A program made the position numbers and the translations under genes. Under the pieces are notes generated by a model, which made no database searches, was not told the DNA's origin, and saw only the letters and a list, made by a program, of their open reading frames with translations. Of a DNA stretch of 64,000 bases, positions 1 to 7,817 are shown in pieces (position 1 is the stretch's first letter; each line of letters opens with the position of its first letter). This DNA is from Trueperella bialowiezensis (GTDB lineage Bacteria > Actinomycetota > Actinomycetes > Actinomycetales > Actinomycetaceae): contig NZ_LR134476.1 in assembly GCF_900637955.1 (NCBI RefSeq), positions 1,364,001 to 1,428,000 on the forward strand, written 5' to 3'.

Positions 1-502
1 TACCTTCGCGGCGCTTGAGAGGGGTCTTCAGGCGGTCCGGGTTGTAAATGCGATGCCGGATCGAGCGGCCTCGCGGACAGGCTGGGATACGCCACGGTTC
101 GTTAATGGTGTCGCCGCCCGTGTTGTCGGGCAGGACTCGGACCACGTGCCCCTCTCTGACCTGCAGGCGCAGCGGGCAGCGCGCCCCACAATTCACGGCA
201 CACGCCGACCACACCGTCTTGTCCGCATGTTCGTAGCCGTCTCCGGGGGTTGCATGCGCGGGAGTGGGGGAGCCGAGGCGCGATGTTGTTGCTGCAAGGC
301 CAGCAACACCCGCAGCGACGCCCGACCACTTCAAAAACGTGCGGCGAGATGGGCCCGTCGGAGCTGTAGCACCCGCATATACAGAGGTGCTGGTCGAGGC
401 CGTGTTTTCAGTGAGCGCCGGAGAATTTTCAGGCACTGTGCTCGTCGCCGTCGCCGTACCCCCACCGGTTGGCTCCCCGTCCGCTGAAAAAACGTGAGTC
501 AT
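1..502 (-). CDS. dmsA: DMSO reductase-type molybdopterin oxidoreductase, catalytic subunit (N-terminal part, truncated by window edge)
   Basis: The minus-strand frame is open from an ATG at 502-500 (preceded by GAGGTG) to the left edge, giving 167 residues. A Ser/Thr/Pro-rich leader of about 50 residues precedes a twin-arginine signal (SRRTFLKW, residues 52-59, then a hydrophobic Ala/Gly stretch). The mature start carries Cys101, Cys105, Cys109 and Cys142, the C-x3-C-x3-C...C pattern of the N-terminal 4Fe-4S site in DmsA-like enzymes, followed by the CPRGRS-type motif and NPDRLKTPLKR. DmsA-family enzymes are exported by Tat and reduce S- or N-oxides with electrons from the quinone pool through DmsB and DmsC. 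The substrate cannot be told from this fragment. The leader before the Tat motif is longer than usual, so a later start is possible. Confidence 0.85.
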   Translation of the reverse strand, partial: MTHVFSADGEPTGGGTATATSTVPENSPALTENTASTSTSVYAGATAPTGPSRRTFLKWSGVAAGVAGLAATTSRLGSPTPAHATPGDGYEHADKTVWSACAVNCGARCPLRLQVREGHVVRVLPDNTGGDTINEPWRIPACPRGRSIRHRIYNPDRLKTPLKRREG

Positions 503-520
503 CTTCACACCTCGATATAG

Positions 521-552
521 AGCGAATCACCCCTGGGTAAGAGGGGTTCGCT
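521..552 (-). promoter_or_regulatory. Stem-loop just upstream of the dmsA-like gene
   Basis: ACCCCT (529-534) and AGGGGT (542-547) form a stem that is extended by AGCGA and TCGCT on the outside. It lies about 20-50 bases upstream of the dmsA-like start, in a 281-bp stretch (503-783) without other coding signal. It could be a leader hairpin or an operator. I see no convincing FNR box. Confidence 0.3.
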
Positions 553-783
553 GATTGATATAGCCGCACTTTCAGTCTATCGAAAATGAGGCTCGAAATC
601 AGGCGCGCATAGGCGAAATCTGGCCGTTTAAGCAGGTAAATCGCTCGTGCGGCGATCGTCTTTGCGTGGCCTCGTACCTAAGTCCTATCGCGATGCTGTG
701 CGGCTTTTCGTGGAGGGAACTTATGTTGCACATCTGCGCAAGCGATCTGTACGAGGTGCACGGAATTTCGGTACTCTGGAACC

Positions 784-909
784 ATGTGTAAGCGAATTAC
801 CTGTAGCACGTGCGGGAAACCAACGTGGGCCGGATGCGGCCAACATATCGAAGAGGCGCTCGCGGGAGTAGCGGAGCAAGATCGGTGCCAAGGGCACCCA
901 GCACAGTAA
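784..909 (+). CDS. Small Cys-rich (zinc-ribbon-like) protein, 41 aa
   Basis: An ATG at 784 opens a 41-residue frame that ends at TAA 907-909. The protein starts MCKRITCSTCGKPTWAGCGQ and has five cysteines: Cys2, Cys7, Cys10, Cys18 and Cys35, plus His21 and His38. The CxxCGK...WxGCGxH pattern resembles a family of very short conserved actinobacterial proteins of unknown function, probably metal-binding. That family assignment is from memory and the role is unknown. The Shine-Dalgarno (CTGGAA) is weak. It lies upstream of, and in the same direction as, the lipoprotein at 961. Confidence 0.6.
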   Translation: MCKRITCSTCGKPTWAGCGQHIEEALAGVAEQDRCQGHPAQ

Positions 910-960
910 GAGGGATGTCTGGCACCGTATGGGGGATTGGGAACTGTAGGGAGTTGTCGC

Positions 961-1464
961 ATGAAAAAGAGCCGCGTTTTAGCTGCGTTGGCCGGGCTGT
1001 CCATCGGTAGTCTCCTTGGGCTGAGCGGCTGCAGTGACGCAGATGATCCCACATCGCCGGAGCCGCCGCAGAGTGGCGCATGCGTAGGGCGGGTGACGTG
1101 GAATACTGGCTCGCTTCCCGATCCGTATTTCCACTACTGGTCGCTCAAGCTGAACGAGGATGGTACCGCCGACTTTTCAATGGGCGGCTACGACGGTGAG
1201 GCGTTTTTCGAGGAGACTGCGTTTACTCCAGAGGCGGACGTGGCGAGCGTGTGCGAAGCGGCTGGCTCGCTCATGTTGCGCGACCACGGGGAGCTACGAC
1301 CTGGCGGGAAGCCAATGTCGTGGGAGCTCGAGGGTGTTGGTGCGGGGCAAACCGACGAGCGGGAAATGTACGGACCGCTGATGAAAGCGGCAAAGGCCGT
1401 AGTTGGGCAGGAAAGATTCGCCAAGGCCGAGGCCGCGCAGAAAGCACGCGAAGAGCAACAATAA
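961..1464 (+). CDS. Putative lipoprotein, 167 aa
   Basis: The start is the ATG at 961, behind AGGGAG, which gives a clean lipoprotein signal: MKKSR, a hydrophobic stretch, and lipobox LSGC with the acylated Cys at residue 24. An upstream GTG would only add eight residues before the signal peptide. The mature part is acidic, with a short Asp/Pro linker and one further Cys (GACVGRVTW). The C-terminus is a charged Ala/Lys/Glu helix. I recognise no enzymatic motif. It probably sits on the outer face of the membrane; its function is unknown. Confidence 0.75.
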   Translation: MKKSRVLAALAGLSIGSLLGLSGCSDADDPTSPEPPQSGACVGRVTWNTGSLPDPYFHYWSLKLNEDGTADFSMGGYDGEAFFEETAFTPEADVASVCEAAGSLMLRDHGELRPGGKPMSWELEGVGAGQTDEREMYGPLMKAAKAVVGQERFAKAEAAQKAREEQQ

Positions 1465-1790
1465 GGCCGGTTGGGCGAGGAGCCCGCCCGAATTACCCAT
1501 TCAACGGGATGACCACTGCGACTAGGGCCAGTTGGGCGGCCAGGCCGCTCTTTTTCGCGCCGGGCTGGCTGTTTTGGCCGGGTCACCGGAAACTTTTCCC
1601 GCTCTAGCCGGAGATCTTCGTATATGCCAAGATCGCCCGCCAGGGCGGGAAAAGTTTCCGGGCATAGCGGTTGCCACCGCCCGGAGGCGCCGCAGCCCCG
1701 GCGCAGTACACAGCCAGCAGATACACAACATGAATCAAAAGTGAAGAGCGCCACATTTGCGCGGCCGGGAATAAAGCCGGGCTCTTAAAG
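1465..1790. other. Intergenic stretch between lipoprotein gene and dnaK control region
   Basis: No coding signal seen. The stretch contains the first copy of palindrome family A (1587-1660) and GC-rich sequence downstream of it. The HspR operator and dnaK promoter follow from 1791. Confidence 0.6.
1587..1660. repeat. Dispersed palindromic element, family A, copy 1
   Basis: A perfect outer inverted repeat, CCGGAAACTTTTCCCGC (from 1586) against GCGGGAAAAGTTTCCGG (to 1661), encloses an imperfect inner palindrome built on GATCTTCGTATATGCCAAGATC. A copy of the same 74-bp span with the same core lies at 10721-10794, and a diverged copy near 60650-60720. Confidence 0.8.
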
Positions 1791-1811
1791 GTTGAGTTAA
1801 ATGGACTCAAG
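1791..1811 (+). promoter_or_regulatory. HAIR operator (HspR binding site) upstream of dnaK
   Basis: TTGAGT (1792-1797), seven bases, ACTCAAG (1805-1811). This matches the HspR-associated inverted repeat CTTGAGT-N7-ACTCAAG except for the first base. It lies about 110 bp before dnaK, and hspR is the last gene of the operon, so autoregulation is expected. A second site precedes clpB. Confidence 0.9.
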
Positions 1812-1826
1812 AAATTGGCAGTCTAT

Positions 1827-1856
1827 TTGACGCAAGGATATAGAGCCGCCTATTCT
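1827..1856 (+). promoter_or_regulatory. Candidate vegetative promoter of the dnaK operon
   Basis: TTGACG (1827-1832), an 18-bp spacer and TATTCT (1851-1856) lie just downstream of the HAIR site, leaving a leader of about 55 nt to dnaK. Confidence 0.5.
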
Positions 1857-1918
1857 GAGATTGAAGAAGTTGTGAACCCGGCCTCCCGAGCGGAGGACTG
1901 GACAGAAGGAGAACATTT

Positions 1919-3811
1919 ATGGCACGTGCGGTAGGTATCGATCTGGGTACAACGAACTCCGTGGTTTCCGTCCTCGAAGGCGGAGAGCCCACGGTTATTG
2001 CGAATGCGGAAGGGCAGCGTACCACCCCGTCGGTGGTTGGCTTTTCCAAGACGGGCGAGGTGCTCGTCGGTGAGATTGCGAAGCGTCAGGCTGTGACGAA
2101 CGTCGAACGCACCATTCAGTCGGTTAAGCGTCACATGGGTGATCCGAACTGGAAGGTCGAGATTGATGACAAGACGTACAACGCTCAGCAGATTTCCGCG
2201 TTTATTTTGCAGAAGCTGAAGAAGGACGCCGAAGCTTACTTGGGTGAGAAGGTGACGGACGCGGTTATTACCGTGCCGGCATACTTCAATGACGCGCAGC
2301 GTCAGGCAACGAAGGACGCGGGCCAGATTGCGGGTCTGAACGTGCAGCGTATCGTCAACGAGCCTACGGCGGCGGCGCTCGCATACGGCCTGGAAAAGGG
2401 TAAGGAAGACGAGCTCATTCTCGTGTTCGATCTGGGCGGCGGAACGTTTGACGTCTCGCTGCTTGAGGTCGGCAAGGATGACGACGATTTCTCGATCATC
2501 CAGGTGCGTGCAACCTCGGGTGATAACAAGCTCGGTGGTGACGACTGGGATCAGCGCATTGTTGATTGGCTCGTGCAGCAGGTCAAGAACGGCTACGGCG
2601 TCGATCTGTCGAAGGACAAGATTGCTTTGCAGCGTCTGCGTGAGGCTGCGGAACAGGCGAAGAAAGAACTGTCGTCCACAACCTCAACGAGCATCACGCT
2701 CCAGTACCTGTCGATGTCGGAGAATGGTCCGATTCATTTGGACGAGACGTTGACTCGCGCCAAGTTTGAGGAGATGACGCGCGACCTTCTGGAGCGTACG
2801 AAGGCTCCGTTCAAGAAGGTGATTGAAGACGCGGGCATCCAGCTGTCAGAGATCGATCACGTTGTCATGGTTGGCGGTTCGACTCGTATGCCAGCCGTGA
2901 CCGAGGTAGTCAAGGAGATGACGGGTGGGCGCGAACCGAATAAGGGCGTGAACCCGGATGAGGTCGTGGCTGTGGGCGCTGCTCTGCAGGCCGGTGTTAT
3001 CACGGGTGATCGTACGGACGTGCTGCTGATTGACGTCACCCCGCTGTCGCTGGGTATTGAAACCAAGGGTGGCGTGATGACGAAGCTGATCGAGCGCAAC
3101 ACGGCGATCCCGACGAAGCGTTCGGAGACGTTCTCGACGGCGGAGGACAACCAGCCGTCGGTGCTCATTCAGGTTTACCAGGGTGAGCGTCCGTTTGCGC
3201 GGGATAACAAGCAGCTGGGCACGTTTGAGCTGTCCGGTATTGCTCCGGCGCCGCGCGGTGTCCCGCAGATCGAGGTGACTTTCGATATTGACGCGAACGG
3301 TATTGTGCACGTGTCCGCGAAGGATCTGGGCACGGGCAAGGAGCAGTCGGTGACGATCACGGGCGGCTCAGCGCTGTCGAAGGAAGACATCGAGCGGATG
3401 GTCAAGGAGGCCGAGGAGAACGCGGCTGAAGATGAGAAGCGTCGCGAGGCTGCTGAGGTGCGTAATACGGCTGAGCAGCAGGTTTACTCGCTGGAGAAGC
3501 TGCTTGACGATAATAAGGACAAGCTGGACGACGCCGTCGTCACCGAGGTTCGTGAGGCTGTCGATGCGTTGAAGAAGGCTCTTGAGGGCGACGACGTCGA
3601 GGCGATTAAGTCGGCTCAGGATGACCTCAATACGAAGGCGCAGAAGATTGGCGAGGCGCTCTATGCGGACGCGCAGGCGCAGCAATCTGGTGAGGGCTGG
3701 ACTGAGGCGGCCAAGGCGGCGCAGGAGTCTGCGGCTGGTGCGGCTGGTGGGGCTGATGACGACGTCGTTGACGCGGAGATCGTCGATGACGAAGATCAGT
3801 CTAAGAACTAA
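1919..3811 (+). CDS. dnaK: Chaperone DnaK (Hsp70), 630 aa
   Basis: ATP-dependent cytosolic Hsp70 chaperone. The N-terminus carries the phosphate-1 motif [10 protein letters not shown]. The ATPase core follows with [12 protein letters not shown] and the [12 protein letters not shown] motif, and the substrate-binding domain begins with [18 protein letters not shown]. The C-terminus is Ala/Gly-rich and ends in the acidic [12 protein letters not shown] tail typical of bacterial DnaK. Its length is normal. The start is supported by AAGGAG eight bases upstream. First gene of dnaK-grpE-dnaJ-hspR, behind a HAIR operator, so repressed by HspR and induced by heat. Confidence 0.98.
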   Translation: MARAVGIDLGTTNSVVSVLEGGEPTVIANAEGQRTTPSVVGFSKTGEVLVGEIAKRQAVTNVERTIQSVKRHMGDPNWKVEIDDKTYNAQQISAFILQKLKKDAEAYLGEKVTDAVITVPAYFNDAQRQATKDAGQIAGLNVQRIVNEPTAAALAYGLEKGKEDELILVFDLGGGTFDVSLLEVGKDDDDFSIIQVRATSGDNKLGGDDWDQRIVDWLVQQVKNGYGVDLSKDKIALQRLREAAEQAKKELSSTTSTSITLQYLSMSENGPIHLDETLTRAKFEEMTRDLLERTKAPFKKVIEDAGIQLSEIDHVVMVGGSTRMPAVTEVVKEMTGGREPNKGVNPDEVVAVGAALQAGVITGDRTDVLLIDVTPLSLGIETKGGVMTKLIERNTAIPTKRSETFSTAEDNQPSVLIQVYQGERPFARDNKQLGTFELSGIAPAPRGVPQIEVTFDIDANGIVHVSAKDLGTGKEQSVTITGGSALSKEDIERMVKEAEENAAEDEKRREAAEVRNTAEQQVYSLEKLLDDNKDKLDDAVVTEVREAVDALKKALEGDDVEAIKSAQDDLNTKAQKIGEALYADAQAQQSGEGWTEAAKAAQESAAGAAGGADDDVVDAEIVDDEDQSKN

Positions 3812-3823
3812 GTGATCGAGATT

Positions 3824-3852
3824 GGGGGCGGCGAGTTTTGCTCGCCGCCCCC
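3824..3852 (+). terminator. Intercistronic hairpin between dnaK and grpE
   Basis: A perfect 12-bp GC stem, GGGGGCGGCGAG (3824-3835) with CTCGCCGCCCCC (3841-3852), and a TTTTG loop. It starts 12 bases after the dnaK stop. There is no U-tract after it, so it is more likely an mRNA-stabilising or processing element, or a leaky attenuator, than a full terminator. Confidence 0.7.
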
Positions 3853-3870
3853 ACATAGAAAGGAACGAAT

Positions 3871-4527
3871 ATGACCAACGATCAGAATTTCGTGCCGGAA
3901 GATCACGAGGACCAGGCGGCGGAGGCCGCGAAGAAAGCCGCGGAGGCTTCCGATAAGGCTAGTGACACAGCTGGTGAGGACGCCGTGGAGTCGGTGGTTG
4001 ACTCGATCAACGAAGCAGTGTTTGGCGAGCAACAGGCCGAGCCCGACGCCGAAGATGCGCCCAGCGAACTGAGCGAACTCGACCAGGCGCTGCTGAAAGT
4101 GGCCGAACTTGAAGAGAATCTGGCGCGGCGTAATGCGGATCTGTACAACCTGCAGCAGGAGTACAACGGCTACGTTAAGCGTTCGAAGGCGGACGGCCTT
4201 GTGCAGTACGAGAACGGCGTGACGAAAGTGCTCGATACTTTGCTGTCGGTGCTCGACGACGCCGCGCTCGCCCGCCAACACGGCGACTTGGACGGCCCGG
4301 CCGGAACGATCGTAGATAAGCTCGAGCAGACGTTGGAGACGAATTTCCAGCTGGTGCGCTATGGCGCAGAGGGTGATGAGTTCGATCCGGAGTTGCATGA
4401 CGCGCTGATGAATCAGACCTCCCCTGACGTGCAGACTCAGCAAATCGCTCAGCTCATCCAGCCGGGCTACCGGCAGGGCGATAAGGTGATTCGCCCGGCG
4501 CGGGTGGGAGTGGTCTCCCCTGAATAA
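3871..4527 (+). CDS. grpE: Nucleotide exchange factor GrpE, 218 aa
   Basis: Co-chaperone that releases ADP from DnaK. An acidic, Ala/Glu-rich N-terminal region (about residues 1-70) leads into the long dimerisation helix (LLKVAELEENLARRNADLYNLQQEYNGYVKRSK). The C-terminal beta domain carries the family signature around DEFDPELHDALMN and ends VIRPARVGVVSP. The start at 3871 has AGAAAGGA upstream. It lies 59 bp after dnaK, with the strong hairpin in the gap. Confidence 0.95.
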   Translation: MTNDQNFVPEDHEDQAAEAAKKAAEASDKASDTAGEDAVESVVDSINEAVFGEQQAEPDAEDAPSELSELDQALLKVAELEENLARRNADLYNLQQEYNGYVKRSKADGLVQYENGVTKVLDTLLSVLDDAALARQHGDLDGPAGTIVDKLEQTLETNFQLVRYGAEGDEFDPELHDALMNQTSPDVQTQQIAQLIQPGYRQGDKVIRPARVGVVSPE

Positions 4528-4574
4528 TCGATATGCAAGTGCAGGCGTAGATCCTGGTAAGAAGGAGGTGAACA

Positions 4575-5579
4575 GTGGCAGCTAGCCAAGATTGGATAAC
4601 GAAAGATTTTTATGCGGCGCTCGGCGTTGATAAAGACGCGAGCCAGGCCGACATCAAGAAGGCGTACAACTCTTATGCCCGCAAATATCATCCGGATCGT
4701 AATCCGGGGAATAAGGAGGCGGAAGAGAAGTTTAAGGCCGCGTCGGAGGCGTATCAGGTGCTGTCCGATCCGGAGGATCGCAAACAGTATGATGCGATCC
4801 GTTCCATGGCGGGTGGCGGCGCGCGTTTCTCCTCGGGCGGTGGAGGATTTGAAGATATCTTCACGGCTTTCGGCGGCGGTAATGGTGGCACGTTCCGGTA
4901 TACGACCGGGGGAGCTGACGCCCCGGGATTCGAGGACATTCTGTCGCAAATGTTCGGCGGTGGCGGGCAGCAACAGTCGGCCGGTGGCTTCGGTGGTTTT
5001 GGCGGGTTTGGATCTCGCCGTCGCCCGGAGCGTGGAGCCGATCTGACGGCGTCGATATCGATCCCGTTGCGTCAGGCGGTGGACGGCACTACGGTGACCG
5101 TGCAAACCGGCGGGCAGAATGTGACGGCGAAAGTGCCGGCGGGGATCACGGACGGGCAGAAGATTCGTATCCGCGGCAAGGGCCGCCCCGGTGTTCACGG
5201 CGGAGAGCCTGGCGACGTGCTGGTCACTGTGAACGTGGAGCCGCATCCGGTGTACGAGGTGAAGGGCAAGGACGTGTACGTGAACGTGCCTGTTTCCTTC
5301 GATGAGGCCACGTTGGGTGCGACGATCGAGGTGCCGACTATCTACGGCAAGAAGGTCAAGGTGAAGGTCCCGGCCGGGTCGTCGAGCGACAAGCTGATGC
5401 GCGTGCGGCGCAAGGGCATCGATAACGGGCGTGGCGACGCGGGAGACATGTACGTGCGGCTCAAGGTTGTGGTTCCGAAGAAGCTGTCGGATCACGCTCG
5501 CGAGATCGTCGAACAGTTCCGTGATGCCACCACTGAAGCCGATCCACGCCGAGAGTTTCATGACATGGCTAAACTTTAA
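4575..5579 (+). CDS. dnaJ: DnaJ-type co-chaperone lacking the zinc finger, 334 aa
   Basis: The GTG start at 4575 follows a strong AAGGAGGTG. The N-terminal J domain has the HPD motif ([17 protein letters not shown]). A Gly/Phe-rich stretch follows (about residues 75-150). Next come two C-terminal beta-sandwich substrate-binding domains ([15 protein letters not shown] ... [16 protein letters not shown]) and the dimerisation end. There are no CxxCxGxG repeats, so this is a type II (CbpA/DnaJB-like) J protein, although it holds the operon position where zinc-finger DnaJ is common. It stimulates the ATPase of DnaK and delivers substrates to it. Confidence 0.93.
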   Translation: MAASQDWITKDFYAALGVDKDASQADIKKAYNSYARKYHPDRNPGNKEAEEKFKAASEAYQVLSDPEDRKQYDAIRSMAGGGARFSSGGGGFEDIFTAFGGGNGGTFRYTTGGADAPGFEDILSQMFGGGGQQQSAGGFGGFGGFGSRRRPERGADLTASISIPLRQAVDGTTVTVQTGGQNVTAKVPAGITDGQKIRIRGKGRPGVHGGEPGDVLVTVNVEPHPVYEVKGKDVYVNVPVSFDEATLGATIEVPTIYGKKVKVKVPAGSSSDKLMRVRRKGIDNGRGDAGDMYVRLKVVVPKKLSDHAREIVEQFRDATTEADPRREFHDMAKL

Positions 5580-5597
5580 TGTGAGAGAGGAGGGGAC

Positions 5598-6125
5598 ATG
5601 GCAAAAATATCGAGGAACGCACCAATACTGTCTGTAACGGTTGCTGCTGAGCTTGCGGGTATGCACGCCCAGACTGTCCGCCAATATGATCGCCTTGGCC
5701 TCGTCGTGGCGCGGCGTACGAAGGGCGGCGGCCGGCGTTACTCTCTCAACGACGTCGAAAAGCTTCAGGAGATCCAGCGTCTTTCGCAAGAAGAAGGCGT
5801 GAGCCTGAACGGCGTGGCGAAGATCTTTGAGTTGCAGGAGCAGTTGGAGCGGGCTGAGGCGCGTGTGGAGCGTGCCGAGCGGGCTCGGGCCAGAGCCGAG
5901 GATGAAGTCGCGGAGTTGCGCGATGCTGTCGAGTATTTGCACGATCAGCTGAGCCGCTATGACGGCAGGCTTAGCCGCGTGTTTGCTGCGGATATGGATG
6001 GCGACGTCCTGCTTGCCGACCGGCGCGACTACCAGCGAGAAACCCGGCGCGGGCCGCGGGTGAGTCGCGACGTCGTGGTGTGGCGTCCGCGTACCCTCAT
6101 TCCGCACACACTGTTTGACGACTAG
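5598..6125 (+). CDS. hspR: MerR-family heat-shock repressor HspR, 175 aa
   Basis: The ATG at 5598 follows GAGAGGAGGGG. The N-terminal winged helix-turn-helix of the MerR/HspR type (TVAAELAGMHAQTVRQYDRLGLVVARRTKGGGRRYSLNDVEKL) binds HAIR sites. A long Arg/Glu/Ala coiled coil of about 40 residues follows (ELQEQLERAEARVERAERARARAEDEV). The C-terminal tail of about 45 residues has no recognised motif and is longer than in many HspR proteins. HspR uses DnaK as co-repressor in Streptomyces, so a feedback loop is expected. Targets visible here are the dnaK operon and clpB. Confidence 0.93.
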   Translation: MAKISRNAPILSVTVAAELAGMHAQTVRQYDRLGLVVARRTKGGGRRYSLNDVEKLQEIQRLSQEEGVSLNGVAKIFELQEQLERAEARVERAERARARAEDEVAELRDAVEYLHDQLSRYDGRLSRVFAADMDGDVLLADRRDYQRETRRGPRVSRDVVVWRPRTLIPHTLFDD

Positions 6126-6185
6126 CCAGCCGGGTGACGAGCCCGGCTTGGCGATGTGGCGCGTAGCTAGCGCCTGTGGAGGAAC

Positions 6186-6935
6186 GTGTTTTCACAGTTG
6201 CATTCAGCGCTGACGCGCGACGACGGTCCGGCGGCAGAGCAGGTGGCGCGCTTGGCGCCCGGTTCGGCGGGCCTGTCGCGCGATAGTTCGCTCGAAGGTG
6301 CGGCTGCTGGTGGCGCGATGCGTAAGGCGGCCGTGCTCATCTTGCTCACCGATGAGCCCGACCCGCGCGTGCTGTTCACGGTGCGCGCCTCGCATCTGCG
6401 TAAGCATCCCGGCCAGGTGAGTTTCCCAGGCGGTAGCCGGGACGGGGCGGAAACGCCCGAGCAGACGGCGCTTCGTGAAGCGTGGGAGGAGTGCGGGATT
6501 GCGCCGGGGAGCGTGCACGTGGGTGGCCGGCTTCCTGCGAGCGTCTTGCCTGTGACGTCGTTTGCGGTGACGCCCGTCGTCGGACTGTGGCAGGGCGGGC
6601 TGCCGATTGACGCGGTGGCAGACCCGGCCGAAGTCGCCGAGATTTTCACGGCTCCCGTCAGCGCCTTGACTGATCCGGAACACCGCGGAATCTGGCGCTT
6701 TCCCGATCCCCGCTTTCCAGAACCAGCTGCGCAAAGCAGTCCAAAATCCGGTGCGAGTTTATCGACGACGCCGAACGCCCGGCGCCGCCACGAAGGCCCG
6801 GCCTTTGTGCATGGCGAATTCGTGATTTGGGGGTTCACCGCCATGCTGTTGGACGGTTTACTGGACGTGGCAGGCTGGGCCCGCCCGTGGGACAGCACGC
6901 GGATCATTGACGTGCCAGAGCGGTTTTCTCGGTAG
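6186..6935 (+). CDS. Nudix hydrolase, NudL/CoA-pyrophosphatase-like, 249 aa
   Basis: The GTG start at 6186 follows TGGAGGAA. A NudL-type motif (VLFTVRASHLRKHPGQVSFPGGS) runs straight into a complete Nudix box (GSRDGAETPEQTALREAWEECGI) with the catalytic REx2EE. This arrangement is typical of CoA pyrophosphatases, which cleave CoA to phosphopantetheine and 3',5'-ADP. The substrate is inferred from the motif only. A leader of about 45 residues precedes the domain. The C-terminus ends in a region (GPAFVHGEFVIWGFTAMLLDGLL) that matches the family's last helix. It follows hspR by 60 bp and is probably a separate unit. Confidence 0.85.
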   Translation: MFSQLHSALTRDDGPAAEQVARLAPGSAGLSRDSSLEGAAAGGAMRKAAVLILLTDEPDPRVLFTVRASHLRKHPGQVSFPGGSRDGAETPEQTALREAWEECGIAPGSVHVGGRLPASVLPVTSFAVTPVVGLWQGGLPIDAVADPAEVAEIFTAPVSALTDPEHRGIWRFPDPRFPEPAAQSSPKSGASLSTTPNARRRHEGPAFVHGEFVIWGFTAMLLDGLLDVAGWARPWDSTRIIDVPERFSR

Positions 6936-7033
6936 CCGGGGTTGCGGGCGTGTGCCGTGGTTCGCCGTCGTAGGGTCAGCCGTCGTGCGCGTAACGGCAC
7001 GCCGTCGAGCTACAAAAATCGTTCGTTAGCTGC

Positions 7034-7765
7034 CTAGATAAGGTGTTTCAGAAGGTGTGGGACGTCCGAAAACACGCCGGTGGCTCCCCAATTAAACAGT
7101 TCGTTGGCGCGGGCGGGGCTGTTGACCGTCCACACGTTCACCCCGAAACCTGCCTTGCGGAAGGCGCGAACCATCTCGTGGGTGAGCCCGGCGGATTCGG
7201 GGTGAATGTAGTCGGCTTCGAGGAGGTCGAGTACGGATCTCCAGTCAGGCCCTAGGCTATCTTTAGTGAAAAGTGCGCCGATGGGGAGCTCAGGATTTTC
7301 GGTTTTAATCATGCGCAGGAGCAGGTGGTTGAACGACGAGACGATCACCTGCGGGCCATTGAGCCTCGACAGCTCGGCGCCCACATTATTGATGAGCTGG
7401 TAGCTCATCGCGCCACCTGCCTCGTTTGATTTCAGTTCGATGTTGGCGTTTAACCCGGTGTCGTTCATGAAGTCAACCAGCTCGCGCAGCGTGGGAATGC
7501 GTTCGCCCGCGTATTCGGGCGCGAACCAGGATCCGGCGTCGATATTGGCTAAATCGGACGAACCCAAGCGGTAGTATGATCCGCTCGCGTTCGTCGTGCG
7601 ATCCAGCGTGGTGTCGTGGATGAGGATGGCTGTGCCGTCGCCGATGATATCGACGTCGGTTTCAATCCACTCCAAACCGTGATCGACAGCTGCTTGAAAA
7701 GCTGCCATCGTGTTTTCCGGGCAGATCCCCGACACCCCGCGGTGTGCAAAAATCCGCTTATTCAT
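7034..7765 (-). CDS. Glycerophosphodiester phosphodiesterase, 243 aa
   Basis: GDPD-family TIM barrel with the signature start FAHRGVSGICPENTM, the metal-binding WIETDVDIIGDG and the general acid-base HDTTLDRTTN. It hydrolyses glycerophosphodiesters to glycerol-3-phosphate and an alcohol. No signal peptide, so cytosolic, UgpQ-like. Length is normal and the ATG has GGAG upstream. The C-terminus (GFGVNVWTVNSPARANELFNWGATGVFSDVP) is the classic last barrel strand of the family. It lies downstream of the S9 peptidase on the same strand, with 52 bp between them. Confidence 0.93.
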   Translation of the reverse strand: MNKRIFAHRGVSGICPENTMAAFQAAVDHGLEWIETDVDIIGDGTAILIHDTTLDRTTNASGSYYRLGSSDLANIDAGSWFAPEYAGERIPTLRELVDFMNDTGLNANIELKSNEAGGAMSYQLINNVGAELSRLNGPQVIVSSFNHLLLRMIKTENPELPIGALFTKDSLGPDWRSVLDLLEADYIHPESAGLTHEMVRAFRKAGFGVNVWTVNSPARANELFNWGATGVFSDVPHLLKHLI

Positions 7766-7817
7766 CGCGCAAACTCCTAACGTTGATTCGAGGGCGGCAA
7801 GCCATCTGAGGCGTGAG

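Noticed and set aside
53-497. Plus-strand reading frames over the left end
   Set aside because: They are antisense to the dmsA-like gene, whose minus-strand frame has clear Tat and iron-sulfur motifs.
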